Positions 31,279 through 43,360 are shown, counted from the stretch's first letter. The stretch is DNA of 64,000 bases from Bacteroidia bacterium (GCA_030432635.1 JAUIMB010000002.1:310001-374000); one strand, 5' to 3'. Notes: generated from the sequence alone by a model not told the origin. Translations and numbers: made by a program.

Positions 31279-31737
31279 ATGATATTTGAAGCCCTGAGAC
31301 CGGAAGTTAACTCTATAATTACACAAGATTCAAACACTGTTGAAGATCGTTTATTGGCCATTTGCCAACTTTTGGAAAGCCACATTCCTTATTATAATTG
31401 GGTTGGATTTTATTTCAAAAATGGAGATAAAAACGAGCTTAAACTTGGTCCTTATGTTGGTGAGCCAACCGATCATGAGATTATTCCTTTTGGAAAAGGT
31501 ATCTGTGGACAAGTTGCTGTTTCCAATAAAAACTTTGTGGTTCCTGACGTTTCAGCTCAAGACAATTACATTGCGTGCAGTATTTCTGTAAAAGCTGAAA
31601 TCGTGGTCCCTATTTTCGTAAATGGCGAAAACGTTGGTCAAATAGATATTGATTCAAATACAGCGGATCCTTTTTCCTCGGAAGATGAGCATTTTTTGGA
31701 ATATGTTTGTGAACAAGTCGCTGCCCTATTGGTATAA
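31279..31737 (+). CDS. GAF-domain protein, probable free methionine-(R)-sulfoxide reductase
   Basis: 152 aa; YYNWVGFYF, GKGICGQVAV..DNYIACSISVKAEIVVPIF keeps fRMsr-type cysteines. Confidence 0.85.
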   Translation: MIFEALRPEVNSIITQDSNTVEDRLLAICQLLESHIPYYNWVGFYFKNGDKNELKLGPYVGEPTDHEIIPFGKGICGQVAVSNKNFVVPDVSAQDNYIACSISVKAEIVVPIFVNGENVGQIDIDSNTADPFSSEDEHFLEYVCEQVAALLV

Positions 31738-31757
31738 TTAAAATTAACAATCCATAC

Positions 31758-33005
31758 TTACATACCTGTACGTATCGCTTCCACAGGATCTAGCCGCGAC
31801 GCAGAAATCGCAGGAATCACACCTGAAATCAATCCGATAAATGTCGATAAGGCAAAGCCCAAGAAGATGTTGTAGAATGAAAGCACAAATTCAAATTCAA
31901 GCAACCTACTTGCCAATAGAGCAATTAGCCAAACCAAGATAATCCCAATTAAACCTCCCAAAACAGACAAGATCACGGCTTCAAATAAAAACTGGAATAA
32001 AATGAACTTGTTTTTCGCACCAAGCGATTTTTGAATCCCGATAAGATTCGTACGTTCACGAACACTCACAAACATAATATTGGCAATACCAAAGCCACCA
32101 ACCAAGAGCGAGAATGCGCTAATGATCCAACCTATGATATTCAAGGTTGCAATAATCCCATCAATAGCATCCTGCAATCCAGAAATCTTATTGATGAAAA
32201 AGTTATCAGGCTCATCTGCCTTTAGGCCTCTGTATGCACGATATTTTTGTTTTAGCACCAACTCGAAGGCACCAATATCAACGTCTTTTTCAGGCTTGAT
32301 AATAACAGCTCCAGGAAGACCATCAACACCTCCATTTTTAAAGCGCCTCACAAAATTGGCTGGTACATAAGCACGTTCATCGGGTGAATCACCTAAACCA
32401 CTTCCCATTTTTTTCAACACACCAATTACAGTCAGTTTTCTTCCATAAACGCGAACGGTCTTGCCAATTGGATTGAAATCATCAAATAGGTTCACAGCCG
32501 TTGAACTTCCCAAAACAATTACTGGAGCTCCAGAATAGGATTCAGATTCGGTGTAAAAACGACCTTTTTCAACCTTGAAATTTTCAATATCATAAATCTC
32601 ATTTGACACAGGTGTCACAGTCACACCCGAAACTGTAGTGCCTTCATATTTCAAATTCTCAGAACCTCCAAAAATCACATAAGCTATAGCGTCAATATCT
32701 GGTACATTACGTTTTATGAACTCATAATCATCATGTTCAGCTTGAGGAAAATTTTCGCGTTGCCATCTTGGGACACTGGTTGGTCCGAAAGAATACTTGG
32801 TCAAGTACATGGTATTTTTATCCAAACCGCTCAACTGATCCTTAATGCTTTTATCTAAAGAGTCTACAGCTGCCAAAACAGCAATAATCGAAAAGATACC
32901 AATGGTAATGCCCAATAGCGACAAAAAAGTACGCAACTTATTATTCCGTAAAGCATTAATCGCAAACGAGAAACTTTCTTTGAACAACCTAAGATAAACG
33001 AACAT
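31758..33005 (-). CDS. ABC transporter permease (MacB/FtsX type)
   Basis: 415 aa; NNKLRTFLSLLGITIGIFSIIAV and C-terminal ASRLDPVEAIRTGM. Confidence 0.93.
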   Translation of the reverse strand: MFVYLRLFKESFSFAINALRNNKLRTFLSLLGITIGIFSIIAVLAAVDSLDKSIKDQLSGLDKNTMYLTKYSFGPTSVPRWQRENFPQAEHDDYEFIKRNVPDIDAIAYVIFGGSENLKYEGTTVSGVTVTPVSNEIYDIENFKVEKGRFYTESESYSGAPVIVLGSSTAVNLFDDFNPIGKTVRVYGRKLTVIGVLKKMGSGLGDSPDERAYVPANFVRRFKNGGVDGLPGAVIIKPEKDVDIGAFELVLKQKYRAYRGLKADEPDNFFINKISGLQDAIDGIIATLNIIGWIISAFSLLVGGFGIANIMFVSVRERTNLIGIQKSLGAKNKFILFQFLFEAVILSVLGGLIGIILVWLIALLASRLLEFEFVLSFYNIFLGFALSTFIGLISGVIPAISASRLDPVEAIRTGM

Positions 33006-33180
33006 AAATTTGGCTTGATTTCTTCAAATATAAAGATAGGACGTTTTCAACAATTTATTGTTACAAAAAACATAAATAAACTGTGCTTTTAGCTTAGCAG
33101 ACCTTTGGATATTATGTATTTTTGAATTTTAATTTTTCAATCGCTTTTCCTAACGGAAAATGCAACGCAACAACACACCA

Positions 33181-34713
33181 ATGAGCAACAACAAAACAAT
33201 CAAATCAGCATTAATTTCTGTTTTTAGTAAAGACGGACTCGAACCTATTGTCAAACAACTCGATGCACAACAAGTGACCATCTATTCTACTGGTGGTACA
33301 GAAAAATTCATCAAAGACCTTGGGATTAACGTTATTCCTGTTGAGGATGTGACATCGTATCCTTCGATATTGGGTGGACGAGTAAAAACATTACACCCAA
33401 AGGTATTTGGTGGCATATTAAACCGCCAAAACAATGATAGTGATGTGGCAGAATTGGTAGACTTCGATATTCCTCAAATTGACTTGGTGATTGTAGACTT
33501 ATATCCATTTGAAAAAACCGTTGCTTCAGGAGCGTCACATCAAGACATTATTGAAAAAATAGATATTGGAGGCATTTCACTTATCCGTGCAGCCGCCAAA
33601 AACTATGCTGATGTGGTTTGCGTATCTTCAGTGGATGATTATGCTGAGTTTTTGGAACTGTTAACCTCAAAAAATGGTGAAACTTCGGAAGAGGACAGAA
33701 AACAGTTTGCCGCAAAGTCCTTTAATGTGTCTTCACATTATGATTCGGCAATTTTCAACTATTTCAACACAGATCATGATATTGCTGCATTAAAAATTAG
33801 TGAAACCAATGGAAAGGTACTACGCTATGGTGAAAATCCGCATCAACGTGGGTTTTTCTTCGGAAACTTTGACGACTTGTTCACAAAACTCCATGGAAAG
33901 GAACTGAGCTATAACAATTTGTTGGATGTTGACGCAGCCATAAATTTGATGAATGAATTCAAGGGAGAAGCGCCTACGTTTGCCATTTTAAAGCACAATA
34001 ATGCTTGTGGATTTGCACAGCGCGATAATATACACGATGCATACACAGATGCCTTGGCTGGCGATCCTGTATCTGCTTTCGGTGGAATTTTAATTGCCAA
34101 TACTGAAATTGACAAAGCTACAGCGGAAAAAATCCACACCTTATTTTGTGAAGTGGTGATTGCACCTTCATTTTCAAATGATGCCTTAGAGATTTTAAAA
34201 GGAAAAAAGAATCGAATCCTTTTAATCTTGAACGATATTGAATTCTCAAAAACAACGGTCAGAACTTGCCTCAATGGCGTATTGGTTCAAGATCGAGACC
34301 ATAAGACAGATCGTGTTTCTGATTTGAATTTTGTAACAAACACCCAACCCACTTCAAACGAAATTGAAGATTTGATTTTTGCCTCCAAGATTTGCAAGCA
34401 TACCAAATCGAATACCATTGTATTGGTAAAAAACAAACAACTATGTGCTAGTGGTACAGGACAAACTAGTCGTGTTGATGCCTTGAACCAAGCCATTCAT
34501 AAAGCCAAATCATTTGATTTTGCACTCCAAGGTGCTGTTATGGCAAGTGATGCCTTTTTCCCTTTTCCAGATTGTGTTGAGATTGCAAACAAGGCAGGAA
34601 TTTCAGCAGTGATTCAACCAGGAGGTTCTATTAAGGATCAATTGAGTATCGATTATTGTAATGAGAATAATGTGGCCATGGTCATGACAGGAACACGTCA
34701 TTTTAAGCATTAA
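33181..34713 (+). CDS. purH: bifunctional AICAR formyltransferase/IMP cyclohydrolase
   Basis: IKSALISVFSKDGLEPIVKQL, GGRVKTLHPKVFGGIL, RYGENPHQ, KHNNACGFA. Track start 33160; internal Met 33181 (MSNNKTIKSAL) is the more usual start. Confidence 0.96.
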   Translation: MSNNKTIKSALISVFSKDGLEPIVKQLDAQQVTIYSTGGTEKFIKDLGINVIPVEDVTSYPSILGGRVKTLHPKVFGGILNRQNNDSDVAELVDFDIPQIDLVIVDLYPFEKTVASGASHQDIIEKIDIGGISLIRAAAKNYADVVCVSSVDDYAEFLELLTSKNGETSEEDRKQFAAKSFNVSSHYDSAIFNYFNTDHDIAALKISETNGKVLRYGENPHQRGFFFGNFDDLFTKLHGKELSYNNLLDVDAAINLMNEFKGEAPTFAILKHNNACGFAQRDNIHDAYTDALAGDPVSAFGGILIANTEIDKATAEKIHTLFCEVVIAPSFSNDALEILKGKKNRILLILNDIEFSKTTVRTCLNGVLVQDRDHKTDRVSDLNFVTNTQPTSNEIEDLIFASKICKHTKSNTIVLVKNKQLCASGTGQTSRVDALNQAIHKAKSFDFALQGAVMASDAFFPFPDCVEIANKAGISAVIQPGGSIKDQLSIDYCNENNVAMVMTGTRHFKH

Positions 34714-34905
34714 CCTACCATAAAAAACACGAACACCAATAGTTGAGGTCTTAAACGTCTAAAATTAAAATTTAAACGTTTAAATAAAGGAACCTAAAGA
34801 CTTATGATTCAATCTAAAATAAAGCACAAATATTTGGTAAGTTTTATTACATTTACGATTATTACACAATTGATTAACAACAACCCAAACAATTAACAAT
34901 AGCGA

Positions 34906-35934
34906 ATGGGATTTTTTGACTTCTTAACTGAAGAAATAGCCATAGATTTAGGAACTGCAAATACGCTTATCATTCACAACGATAAAGTTGTAGTCGACAG
35001 TCCTTCGATAGTAGCAAGAGATAGAATTTCGGGTAAAATCATTGCTGTTGGTAAAGAGGCCAACATGATGCAAGGAAAAACCCATGAAAATATAAAAACC
35101 ATTAGACCTCTTAAGGATGGTGTTATTGCCGATTTTGATGCCTCTGAGCAAATGATCAGTATGTTCATCAAGAATATTCCTGCATTAAAAAAGAAACTGT
35201 TTACACCTGCGCTTCGTATGGTGGTCTGTATTCCTTCAGGTATTACCGAAGTCGAAATGCGAGCGGTCAAGGAATCTTGTGAACGTGTTAATGGGAAAGA
35301 AGTCTATTTGATTCACGAACCAATGGCAGCTGCTATTGGTATTGGCATCGATATCATGCAACCCAAAGGAAACATGATTGTTGATATCGGTGGTGGGACA
35401 ACAGAAATTGCTGTTATAGCACTTGGTGGCATCGTTTGTGATAAATCGGTAAAAGTTGCTGGAGACGTGTTCACCAATGACATTATTTATTACATGAGAA
35501 CACAGCACAACCTTTATGTAGGTGACCGAACTGCTGAAAAAATAAAGATTCAAATTGGTGCAGCGACTGAAGATTTAGATGTTCCTCCAGAAGAAATGAG
35601 TGTTCAAGGTCGAGATTTACTTACAGGTAAACCTAAACAAGTACAAATTTCCTATCGTGAAATTGCTAAAGCATTGGACAAATCGATTTTGAGAATCGAG
35701 GATTCCGTTATGGAAACCCTATCACAGACTCCTCCAGAACTGGCTGCCGATATTTATAATACTGGAATATACCTTGCAGGTGGTGGATCGATGCTTAGAG
35801 GTTTGGACAAACGCTTATCGCAAAAAACCGACCTTCCAGTATATATTGCCGAAGACCCTTTGAGAGCTGTAGTACGTGGCACTGGAATTACACTTAAAAA
35901 CTTACCAAAATTCAAGAGTGTATTGATTAAATAA
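34906..35934 (+). CDS. mreB: rod shape-determining protein MreB
   Basis: 342 aa actin-like; EEIAIDLGTANTLI, IDIGGGTTEIAVIALGG, YLAGGGSMLRGL. Confidence 0.98.
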   Translation: MGFFDFLTEEIAIDLGTANTLIIHNDKVVVDSPSIVARDRISGKIIAVGKEANMMQGKTHENIKTIRPLKDGVIADFDASEQMISMFIKNIPALKKKLFTPALRMVVCIPSGITEVEMRAVKESCERVNGKEVYLIHEPMAAAIGIGIDIMQPKGNMIVDIGGGTTEIAVIALGGIVCDKSVKVAGDVFTNDIIYYMRTQHNLYVGDRTAEKIKIQIGAATEDLDVPPEEMSVQGRDLLTGKPKQVQISYREIAKALDKSILRIEDSVMETLSQTPPELAADIYNTGIYLAGGGSMLRGLDKRLSQKTDLPVYIAEDPLRAVVRGTGITLKNLPKFKSVLIK

Positions 35935-35953
35935 CTGAGAATACCTACTTAAC

Positions 35954-36784
35954 ATGCAACAAATCATCAACTTCGTCATTAGAAACAAGACGACACTGTT
36001 GTTTCTACTGTTGTTTGTTATTGCCTTTGGTTTAACCATTCAGTCCCACTCCTATCATCGTAGCAAATTCATTAATTCCGCAAATTTTTTAACTGGTGGT
36101 ATTTATGAGAGTGCTAACAATATTATGGCGTATTTTGGATTACGTGAACAAAACAACATTCTTGTTGAGGAAAACCGACAGCTACGCGCTCTGGTTTATA
36201 ATCGTGGTGACTCGACAATTACAAGTACAACTTCAACTGATAGTATATTCAGTAATGGACGTTACAGAATGCGATCGGCTAAAGTAATCAACAATAATTA
36301 TTCTGCGACCAAAAACTACTTAACTATCAATAGAGGAGAAAAGCATGGTGTTAAGGAAGATTTTGGCGTTATGACCTCAAAAGGCATAGTCGGAATTATT
36401 GATAATACTTCGAATGGATACGCTAGAATTTTATCAATTTTAAACACCAAAAGCCGCATCAATGCACAATTAAAAACCTCAAATCACATTGGTTCATTAG
36501 AGTGGAATGGTGAATCCTCAGAAATCGTTCAACTGTCTGACATCTCCAAATTCGCACCTGTTAAACAAGGCGACACCATTGTTACTGGAGGTCAGTCTTC
36601 CATATTTCCAAAGGGTATTCCCATAGGGAGTATCGAGGATTTTACATTGGACGTTGGTGGTGACACCTATACCGTAAATGTGAGGCTGTTTAATGATATG
36701 ACCAATCTTTCGCATGTGTATATCATCGAAAATCTAGATGCTGAAGAAATCAAATTATTAGAAAATCCAATCGATGAACAATAG
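35954..36784 (+). CDS. mreC: rod shape-determining protein MreC
   Basis: 276 aa; N-terminal TM, KNYLTINRGEKHGVKEDFGVMTSKGIVGII; follows mreB. Confidence 0.95.
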   Translation: MQQIINFVIRNKTTLLFLLLFVIAFGLTIQSHSYHRSKFINSANFLTGGIYESANNIMAYFGLREQNNILVEENRQLRALVYNRGDSTITSTTSTDSIFSNGRYRMRSAKVINNNYSATKNYLTINRGEKHGVKEDFGVMTSKGIVGIIDNTSNGYARILSILNTKSRINAQLKTSNHIGSLEWNGESSEIVQLSDISKFAPVKQGDTIVTGGQSSIFPKGIPIGSIEDFTLDVGGDTYTVNVRLFNDMTNLSHVYIIENLDAEEIKLLENPIDEQ

Positions 36785-37280
36785 CCTCACCATCAATAGC
36801 ATTCTCAGGTTTATTGTGTTGATATTAGCACAGGCATTGGTGTTCAACAACATCAATTTTATTGGCTCGGTTAATCCGTATCCCTATATTTTATTCATTT
36901 TGCTGTTTCCGGTGAATAATAATAGAACTCTTTTTATATTTCTAAGCTTTATGCTTGGTTTATTTGTAGATATTTTTTCCGATTCTGGTGGTGTTAATGC
37001 AGCAGCTTGTGTCACTATAGCGTTTATTCGTCCAGCTGTTCTCAAGTTTGCCTTTGGAATGATTTATGAACATCAAATCATAAAGTTCAATAATACCGAA
37101 TTCGGTAATCGCGTCATTTACTTTTCGATCCTGACGTTTATCCATCACCTCATTGTGTTCACCATGGAAGTTTTTAACATTTCGAGCATAATTTTGATAT
37201 TACAAAAGACGTTATTTTCAGGTATTTTCACTATACTTCTTTGTGTATTGATTTCCATACTTTTTAGTAACAAGGATTAA
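36774..37280 (+). CDS. mreD: rod shape-determining protein MreD
   Basis: 168 aa multi-TM protein, overlaps mreC by 11 nt; operon position. Confidence 0.88.
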   Translation: MNNSLTINSILRFIVLILAQALVFNNINFIGSVNPYPYILFILLFPVNNNRTLFIFLSFMLGLFVDIFSDSGGVNAAACVTIAFIRPAVLKFAFGMIYEHQIIKFNNTEFGNRVIYFSILTFIHHLIVFTMEVFNISSIILILQKTLFSGIFTILLCVLISILFSNKD

Positions 37281-39226
37281 TGAGAAAACTACTTCTTTTA
37301 TTGACCGTCATCACAGTAGGCATTGTATTTATTGCCAGACTCTTCTATTTGCAGGTTTATAACAAGGAAGCTTACAGTCTCTTTGAGGATAATGCGATTC
37401 GTAAAGTATATGATTATCCAAAACGTGGCTATGTGTATGACCGTAATGGAAAATTACTGGTCGCAAACCAACCCTCTTATGATGTTATGGTTATTCCACG
37501 GGAAGTGGAACCTTTAGACACTTTGGAATTTTGTCAACTTCTAAAAATCGAAAAGGAAGATTTTGTTGATCGATACGAAAAAGCATACAGGTATTCACCA
37601 CGATTACCATCGGTTTTTGTGCCACAATTGTCCAAACAGGATTATGCTGTACTTCAAGAAAAAATGCGGAAATTTGAAGGCTTTTATATTCAAAAGCGTT
37701 CTTTAAGGGATTACCAAACTTCAATTGGCGCTAATGTTTTGGGTGATATTGGAGAAGTTAATCAACGTGATATTGAAAAAGATGCCTATTATAAGATGGG
37801 AGATCTTCGAGGAAAACAAGGCGTTGAGCTTTCGTATGAAGACGTATTGAGAGGTGTCAAAGGTATTAAGTTCATTCAAAAAGATCGATTTAACAAAAAC
37901 ATTGGACCCTATAAGGAAGGTCGTTTCGACACTTTGCCACAACCTGGAAAAGACATTAAAATCACCATCGACTCCGATTTACAACAATATGGCGAACTCC
38001 TCATGACCAATAAACGAGGTGGCATAGTCGCGATAGACCCTTCCAACGGTGAAATTCTTGCCTTGGTATCTGCACCTAGTTATAATCCTAATATTCTAGT
38101 TGGTCGAGGTCGCTCAAGAAATTTTACAAAGTTATTTCGCGATACAATCGCCAAACCTTTGTTTGATAGAGGACTGCAGGCTCAATATCCTCCTGGTTCT
38201 CCGTTTAAGGTAATCAATGCGTTGATTGCGCTTCAAGAAGGCGTGGCAGACGTCAATGATAAAGTCACCTGTCGCATGGGTTATTATTATGGGTCTCGCC
38301 GACTTACTGGTTGCCACCATCATAAGAGTCCAGTAGCCATGAATGACGGTATTGCCCAATCGTGCAATGCTTACTTTGTCAATATATACAGAAAAATAGT
38401 AGATAAATACGACGATGCTGGAGATGCCATGAACATCTGGGCAAAACATGCCAAGAGTTTTGGCTTGGGAAATTTCCTTGGGTACGATTTACCTGTAGGT
38501 CGTAAGGGACGAATTCCTGATGGTGACTATTATGACAGAGCCTACGGAAACAATCGTTGGGGCTCAACCTATATTGTATCCAATGCCATTGGCCAAGGTG
38601 AAGTCGAAGCTACGCCTATACAGTTAGCCAATATGGCTGCAGCAATTGGAAATCGCGGTTATTACTATACGCCTCATATTATAAAGGAAATTGAAGGCGA
38701 TACCATACCTAGCAAATATACAACGAGACATGACACCACAATTGACAAACGTCATTTTGAACCTGTCATAGAAGGCATGTTTGATGTATATAATAAAGGA
38801 ACTGCAGCCACACTTCGAGTACCTGGCATCGATATATGTGGAAAGACAGGAACCGCGGAGAACTTTGTTAAAATTGATAGTGTTAAAACCCAACTTACCG
38901 ATCATTCCATTTTTGTAGCCTTTGCGCCAAAGGATAAGCCAAAAATTGCCATTGCTGTATTTGTTGAAAATGGATATTGGGGAAGTCGATTTGCTGGTCG
39001 CATGGCAAGCTTAATGATTGAAAAGTACATCAAAGGCGAGATTTCCAGAACAGATATGGAGCATTGGATTCTAACCCATAGCTTAGAAAATGAATATGCC
39101 AAACCATATTCTGGAGAACCGTTTAAGATCAATGGCCAAACTACGTTACAAGTTGTTGACAAGGTCATGCCTCCCAAGGATGAAGACCTTAACAACTCCA
39201 CACAAATTGAAGCGAATTCACAGTAA
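37280..39226 (+). CDS. mrdA: penicillin-binding protein 2 (elongasome transpeptidase)
   Basis: 648 aa; KRGYVYDRNGKLLVANQPSYDVMVIPRE, YPPGSPFKVI (SxxK), SCNAYFVN, GKTGTAEN. Confidence 0.96.
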   Translation: MRKLLLLLTVITVGIVFIARLFYLQVYNKEAYSLFEDNAIRKVYDYPKRGYVYDRNGKLLVANQPSYDVMVIPREVEPLDTLEFCQLLKIEKEDFVDRYEKAYRYSPRLPSVFVPQLSKQDYAVLQEKMRKFEGFYIQKRSLRDYQTSIGANVLGDIGEVNQRDIEKDAYYKMGDLRGKQGVELSYEDVLRGVKGIKFIQKDRFNKNIGPYKEGRFDTLPQPGKDIKITIDSDLQQYGELLMTNKRGGIVAIDPSNGEILALVSAPSYNPNILVGRGRSRNFTKLFRDTIAKPLFDRGLQAQYPPGSPFKVINALIALQEGVADVNDKVTCRMGYYYGSRRLTGCHHHKSPVAMNDGIAQSCNAYFVNIYRKIVDKYDDAGDAMNIWAKHAKSFGLGNFLGYDLPVGRKGRIPDGDYYDRAYGNNRWGSTYIVSNAIGQGEVEATPIQLANMAAAIGNRGYYYTPHIIKEIEGDTIPSKYTTRHDTTIDKRHFEPVIEGMFDVYNKGTAATLRVPGIDICGKTGTAENFVKIDSVKTQLTDHSIFVAFAPKDKPKIAIAVFVENGYWGSRFAGRMASLMIEKYIKGEISRTDMEHWILTHSLENEYAKPYSGEPFKINGQTTLQVVDKVMPPKDEDLNNSTQIEANSQ

Positions 39227-39235
39227 CCATAAAAT

Positions 39236-40516
39236 ATGTATAGAGAACATCACAGAGGTTTTGGTTTTGATTGGATTACCATAGTATTATTTATTCTTTT
39301 AGTGGGCTTTGGTTGGCTTAATATCATGTCAGCATCTCATGTTGGAGATATTGAAAGTTATTTCGACATGAGTCAGCCTTATGGTAAGCACTTGGTCTTT
39401 ATTGGCTTGACCATCGTGTTAATTGTCTTGATTTTGGCCTTGGAGGCTAAGTTTTATGAGCGTTTTGCGAGTATCATCTATATTGTTGCCATGCTATCCC
39501 TTGTTGGTCTTTTTATCTTCGGAAAAGATGTCAATGGTGCAAGATCATGGTATGGCATTGGGAGTATGACCATCCAACCTAGTGAATTTGCAAAGTTCGC
39601 AACTGCATTGGCTATAGCAAAGTACATGAGTGACTTGCAAACCGACATGAACACATTAAAGGATCAATTGAAAGCAGTAGCCATCATTGTCGCTCCTGCG
39701 GTACTTATCTTATTACAAAATGACGCTGGAAGCACCTTGGTATACGCCTCCTTTTTCTTTGTTTTCTATAGGGAAGGTCTTCAACAAATCTATTTAATGA
39801 TTGCTGTTTCAATAATTATTTTGACCGTACTCTCCTTGAAGTTTGGGATTATCATTACAGGCATTGTTTCAGCCCTAATCATTTTCGCAATTTATTTTTT
39901 CCGAAGTAAAAAACGTGTTTCAATCATTCAGCCCATTGTTGTTGCGTTGATATGTATCTCTTTTTCATCTGGAGTCAAATTGTTTTACGATCATGTACTA
40001 AAACCACATCAACAAAATAGAATCAGCCTTTGGTTGCGATTGGAAAAAGATCCTGTTAAATTGGAGCAAATGAAAAAAGTAGAAGCCTATAATCTCATAC
40101 AATCAGAAAAGGCAATTAGTTCTGGAGGTTTCTACGGAAAGGGATTTCTTCAAGGCACACGCACCACTGGAAAATTTGTACCCGAACAGCATACTGACTA
40201 TATTTTCAGTACGGTTGGTGAAGAATGGGGATTTTTAGGTAGCAGTTTTGTAGTGGTTTTATTTATGGCACTCATCATAAGGGTATTGTATCTTGCCGAA
40301 TCCCAAAAGTCTCAGTTTAGTCGTGTGTATGGCTATGGAGTTGCCTCCATTCTTTTCATTCACTTTACCATAAATACAGGCATGGTCATGGGCTTAATTC
40401 CAACTGTCGGTATTCCGCTACCCTTTTTCAGTTATGGTGGTTCTGGACTTTGGGGTTTCACGATTTTACTATTCATTTTTGTAAAATTGGATAGTAACAA
40501 GATCAATGAATGGTGA
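39236..40516 (+). CDS. rodA: rod shape-determining protein RodA (SEDS family)
   Basis: 426 aa; FGKDVNGARSWYGIGSMTIQPSEFAKF, PEQHTDYIFSTVGEEWGF, TVGIPLPFFSYGGSG. Confidence 0.96.
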   Translation: MYREHHRGFGFDWITIVLFILLVGFGWLNIMSASHVGDIESYFDMSQPYGKHLVFIGLTIVLIVLILALEAKFYERFASIIYIVAMLSLVGLFIFGKDVNGARSWYGIGSMTIQPSEFAKFATALAIAKYMSDLQTDMNTLKDQLKAVAIIVAPAVLILLQNDAGSTLVYASFFFVFYREGLQQIYLMIAVSIIILTVLSLKFGIIITGIVSALIIFAIYFFRSKKRVSIIQPIVVALICISFSSGVKLFYDHVLKPHQQNRISLWLRLEKDPVKLEQMKKVEAYNLIQSEKAISSGGFYGKGFLQGTRTTGKFVPEQHTDYIFSTVGEEWGFLGSSFVVVLFMALIIRVLYLAESQKSQFSRVYGYGVASILFIHFTINTGMVMGLIPTVGIPLPFFSYGGSGLWGFTILLFIFVKLDSNKINEW

Positions 40517-40541
40517 ATATCACAAAGACAAACCTTGCATA

Positions 40542-43175
40542 TCAATTTAAACTCGCTAAACTCGCTTTAATCGTTTCAATCTTAGCCAAAGCATCCGCTT
40601 CTTTTTTCTTTTCGGAAGCCACGACTTGCTCTGGAGCATTGTTCACAAATCGCTCGTTCGACAATTTCTTTTGAACCGATCTTAAGAATCCTTCAGTATA
40701 ATTCAACTCTTCGGTGAGTTTCTTGATTTCTGCATCGACGTCAATACTACCTTCCATTGGAATGAAATATTCATTGGATTTAACCCTGAAGGTTAGAGCA
40801 CCTTCTGCTGCTTGCTGAACCGTTTCGAATGCTTCAAGGTTTCCAAGTTTAGAAATAACTTCGTCAAAAGTATGGGAAGCATTTTCATTATTGACCATCA
40901 TACAGTTAATACTATCTCTAAACGCGATATTTTTTTGCTTTCTGATGTTTCGAATTCCAGATATAACTTCCGAAGCAAACTCAAATTCTGAAATCAAAGT
41001 GTCATTAACCTGTGCCTTTTCAGGCCATTCTGAAATAATTAGGGCTTCTTCAGGTGTTCTTTCCTTGATGTGTTGCCATATTTCCTCAGTTAAGAAAGGC
41101 ATGAATGGGTGCAGGATTTTGAGATTGTCTTCCAATAATTTGATAGCGGATTTTAGTGTTTCGCTATCAATTGGATGTTGATATTCGGGCTTAATCATTT
41201 CCAAGAACCATCCACAGAAATCATCAAATATCAACTTGTACATACTCATGAGCGCATCACTCAATCTATATTTACTAAAGTGATCTTCAATATCGAGAAG
41301 TACTTTTTGAAACTTTGATTCAAACCACTCAACAGCAATTTTACTGGAATGAGGTTGTGCCTTCTGCGCATCTACGTCCCAACCTTTTATTAATCTGAAG
41401 GCGTTCCAAATTTTATTGGCAAACTTTTTCCCTTGATCACAAAGGTCTTCATCAAACATTAAGTCATTTCCTGCCGCTGAACTCAATAGGAGTCCGACAC
41501 GAACACCATCGGCTCCATAATCGTCGATCAACTTCAATGCATCTGGTGAATTTCCCAAGGATTTCGACATTTTACGTCGTTGCTTGTCTCTAACCAATCC
41601 CGTCAAATACACATTTTCAAAGGGTTTTTGCCCCTTGTATTCATATCCTGCAATAATCATTCTTGCCACCCAAAAAAACAGGATATCTGGACCAGTTACC
41701 AAATCATTGGTTGGATAATAATAGTTAATCTCCTCGTTCTCTGGATTTCTAATTCCGTCAAACACGGTCATTGGCCACAACCAGGATGAGAACCAGGTAT
41801 CAAGTGCATCACTGTCCTGTTGTAAATCATCAGTTGTAAGCGTATTGTTATTTGTTTTCTCCTGAGCTAATTTAAGCGCTTCATCTAGGGTTTCCGCAAC
41901 TACAAAATCATCCTTTCCATCACCAAAATAATAAGCAGGAATTTGTTGTCCCCAAAGTAATTGTCTAGAAATGTTCCAGTCACGGATATTTTCCATCCAA
42001 TGACGATAGGTGTTTTCAAATTTCTTAGGAAATAGTTTAACTTCTCCAGAGGTTAACACAGCATCTATAGCAGGTTTAACAAGTGCTTCCATTTTAAGAA
42101 ACCACTGATCACTCAATCTAGGTTCAATAACTGCCTTTGTACGTTCTGACGTTCCTACTTTATTGATGTGGTTTTCGGTTTTCACTAGAAGTCCTTTGCT
42201 CTCCATTTCTTTTGAAATAGCCTTTCGCACCACAAAACGGTCCTGACCTTCATAGTGCATTCCAAAATGATTGAGTGTGGCATCAGCATTGAATATATCA
42301 ACAACTTCCAAATTGTGCTTATCCCCTAAAACCTTATCGTTTTCATCGTGTGCAGGTGTTACTTTTAAGCAACCCGTACCAAACTCAATATCAACGTAGT
42401 CATCCTCAATAATGGGTACAACCCTTCCACAAATAGGAACTATGGCTTTTTTGCCTCTTAAATGTTTAAACCTGTCATCATTTGGATTGATACAAATTGC
42501 CGTATCACCAAATATGGTTTCAGGGCGTGTGGTTGCAATAGTTAGCTTTTCATCACTACCTTCCACTTGATATTCCAAATAATACAGTAATCCTTGCTTC
42601 TCAACATGAATTACTTCTTCATCAGACAATGTCGTTTTGGCTTCGGGATCCCAATTCACCATACGATAGCCTCTATAAATCAAGCCCTTGCGATACAAAT
42701 CAACAAATACTTTGATAACAGCCTCGCTCATATCATCATCCATGGTAAATTTTGTACGATCCCAATCACAAGAACATCCCAGTTTTTTTAACTGTTCTAG
42801 GATAACACCACCATATTCTTCCGTCCAGTCCCAAGCATGCTTCAAAAATTCTTCACGAGTCAAGTCGTTTTTATCAATACCTTGAGATTTCAACTTGGCA
42901 ACAACCTTGGCTTCTGTGGCGATTGAGGCGTGATCAGTTCCAGGTACCCAACAGGCGTTTTTACCTTGTAATCGTGCACGACGAATGAGGACATCCTGAA
43001 TGGTATTGTTGAGCATGTGTCCCATGTGCAGTACTCCTGTGACATTTGGTGGTGGAATTACAATGGTGTATGGTTCCCTGTCATCTGGTGTAGAGTGAAA
43101 ATAATTGTGCTTCATCCAGTAGTCGTACCACTTGGCTTCAACCGTTTTTGCCGAATATTTTGATGGAATGTCCAT
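40542..43175 (-). CDS. valS: valyl-tRNA synthetase
   Basis: [21 protein letters not shown] (HIGH), [13 protein letters not shown] (KMSKS), C-terminal coiled coil. Track start is 43208; [17 protein letters not shown] (Met at 43175) is the likelier start. Confidence 0.96.
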   Translation of the reverse strand: MDIPSKYSAKTVEAKWYDYWMKHNYFHSTPDDREPYTIVIPPPNVTGVLHMGHMLNNTIQDVLIRRARLQGKNACWVPGTDHASIATEAKVVAKLKSQGIDKNDLTREEFLKHAWDWTEEYGGVILEQLKKLGCSCDWDRTKFTMDDDMSEAVIKVFVDLYRKGLIYRGYRMVNWDPEAKTTLSDEEVIHVEKQGLLYYLEYQVEGSDEKLTIATTRPETIFGDTAICINPNDDRFKHLRGKKAIVPICGRVVPIIEDDYVDIEFGTGCLKVTPAHDENDKVLGDKHNLEVVDIFNADATLNHFGMHYEGQDRFVVRKAISKEMESKGLLVKTENHINKVGTSERTKAVIEPRLSDQWFLKMEALVKPAIDAVLTSGEVKLFPKKFENTYRHWMENIRDWNISRQLLWGQQIPAYYFGDGKDDFVVAETLDEALKLAQEKTNNNTLTTDDLQQDSDALDTWFSSWLWPMTVFDGIRNPENEEINYYYPTNDLVTGPDILFFWVARMIIAGYEYKGQKPFENVYLTGLVRDKQRRKMSKSLGNSPDALKLIDDYGADGVRVGLLLSSAAGNDLMFDEDLCDQGKKFANKIWNAFRLIKGWDVDAQKAQPHSSKIAVEWFESKFQKVLLDIEDHFSKYRLSDALMSMYKLIFDDFCGWFLEMIKPEYQHPIDSETLKSAIKLLEDNLKILHPFMPFLTEEIWQHIKERTPEEALIISEWPEKAQVNDTLISEFEFASEVISGIRNIRKQKNIAFRDSINCMMVNNENASHTFDEVISKLGNLEAFETVQQAAEGALTFRVKSNEYFIPMEGSIDVDAEIKKLTEELNYTEGFLRSVQKKLSNERFVNNAPEQVVASEKKKEADALAKIETIKASLASLN

Positions 43176-43360
43176 GCTTTGGTATTGTTTTTGCTTAATG
43201 ACTGACAAAAGTACTTATATTTCTTTTTTTGCGAAATGATTGAAGCTATTTAATGGTCAAGAACGTCATAATTAATGTTAACAAAATAGGTCATACAGCC
43301 GATTTATTTTGCAGAATCGTAAAAAGTAAGTAGCTTTGACAGTATCAATTTAAAATTTAA

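Noticed and set aside
33140-33165. TTTTCC-taac-GGAAAA hairpin upstream of purH as a riboswitch
   Set aside because: Short six-pair stem without riboswitch-like conserved cores; chance cannot be excluded.
33909-34274. 121-aa minus-strand ORF in purH
   Set aside because: Fully inside purH on the opposite strand with no support of its own.
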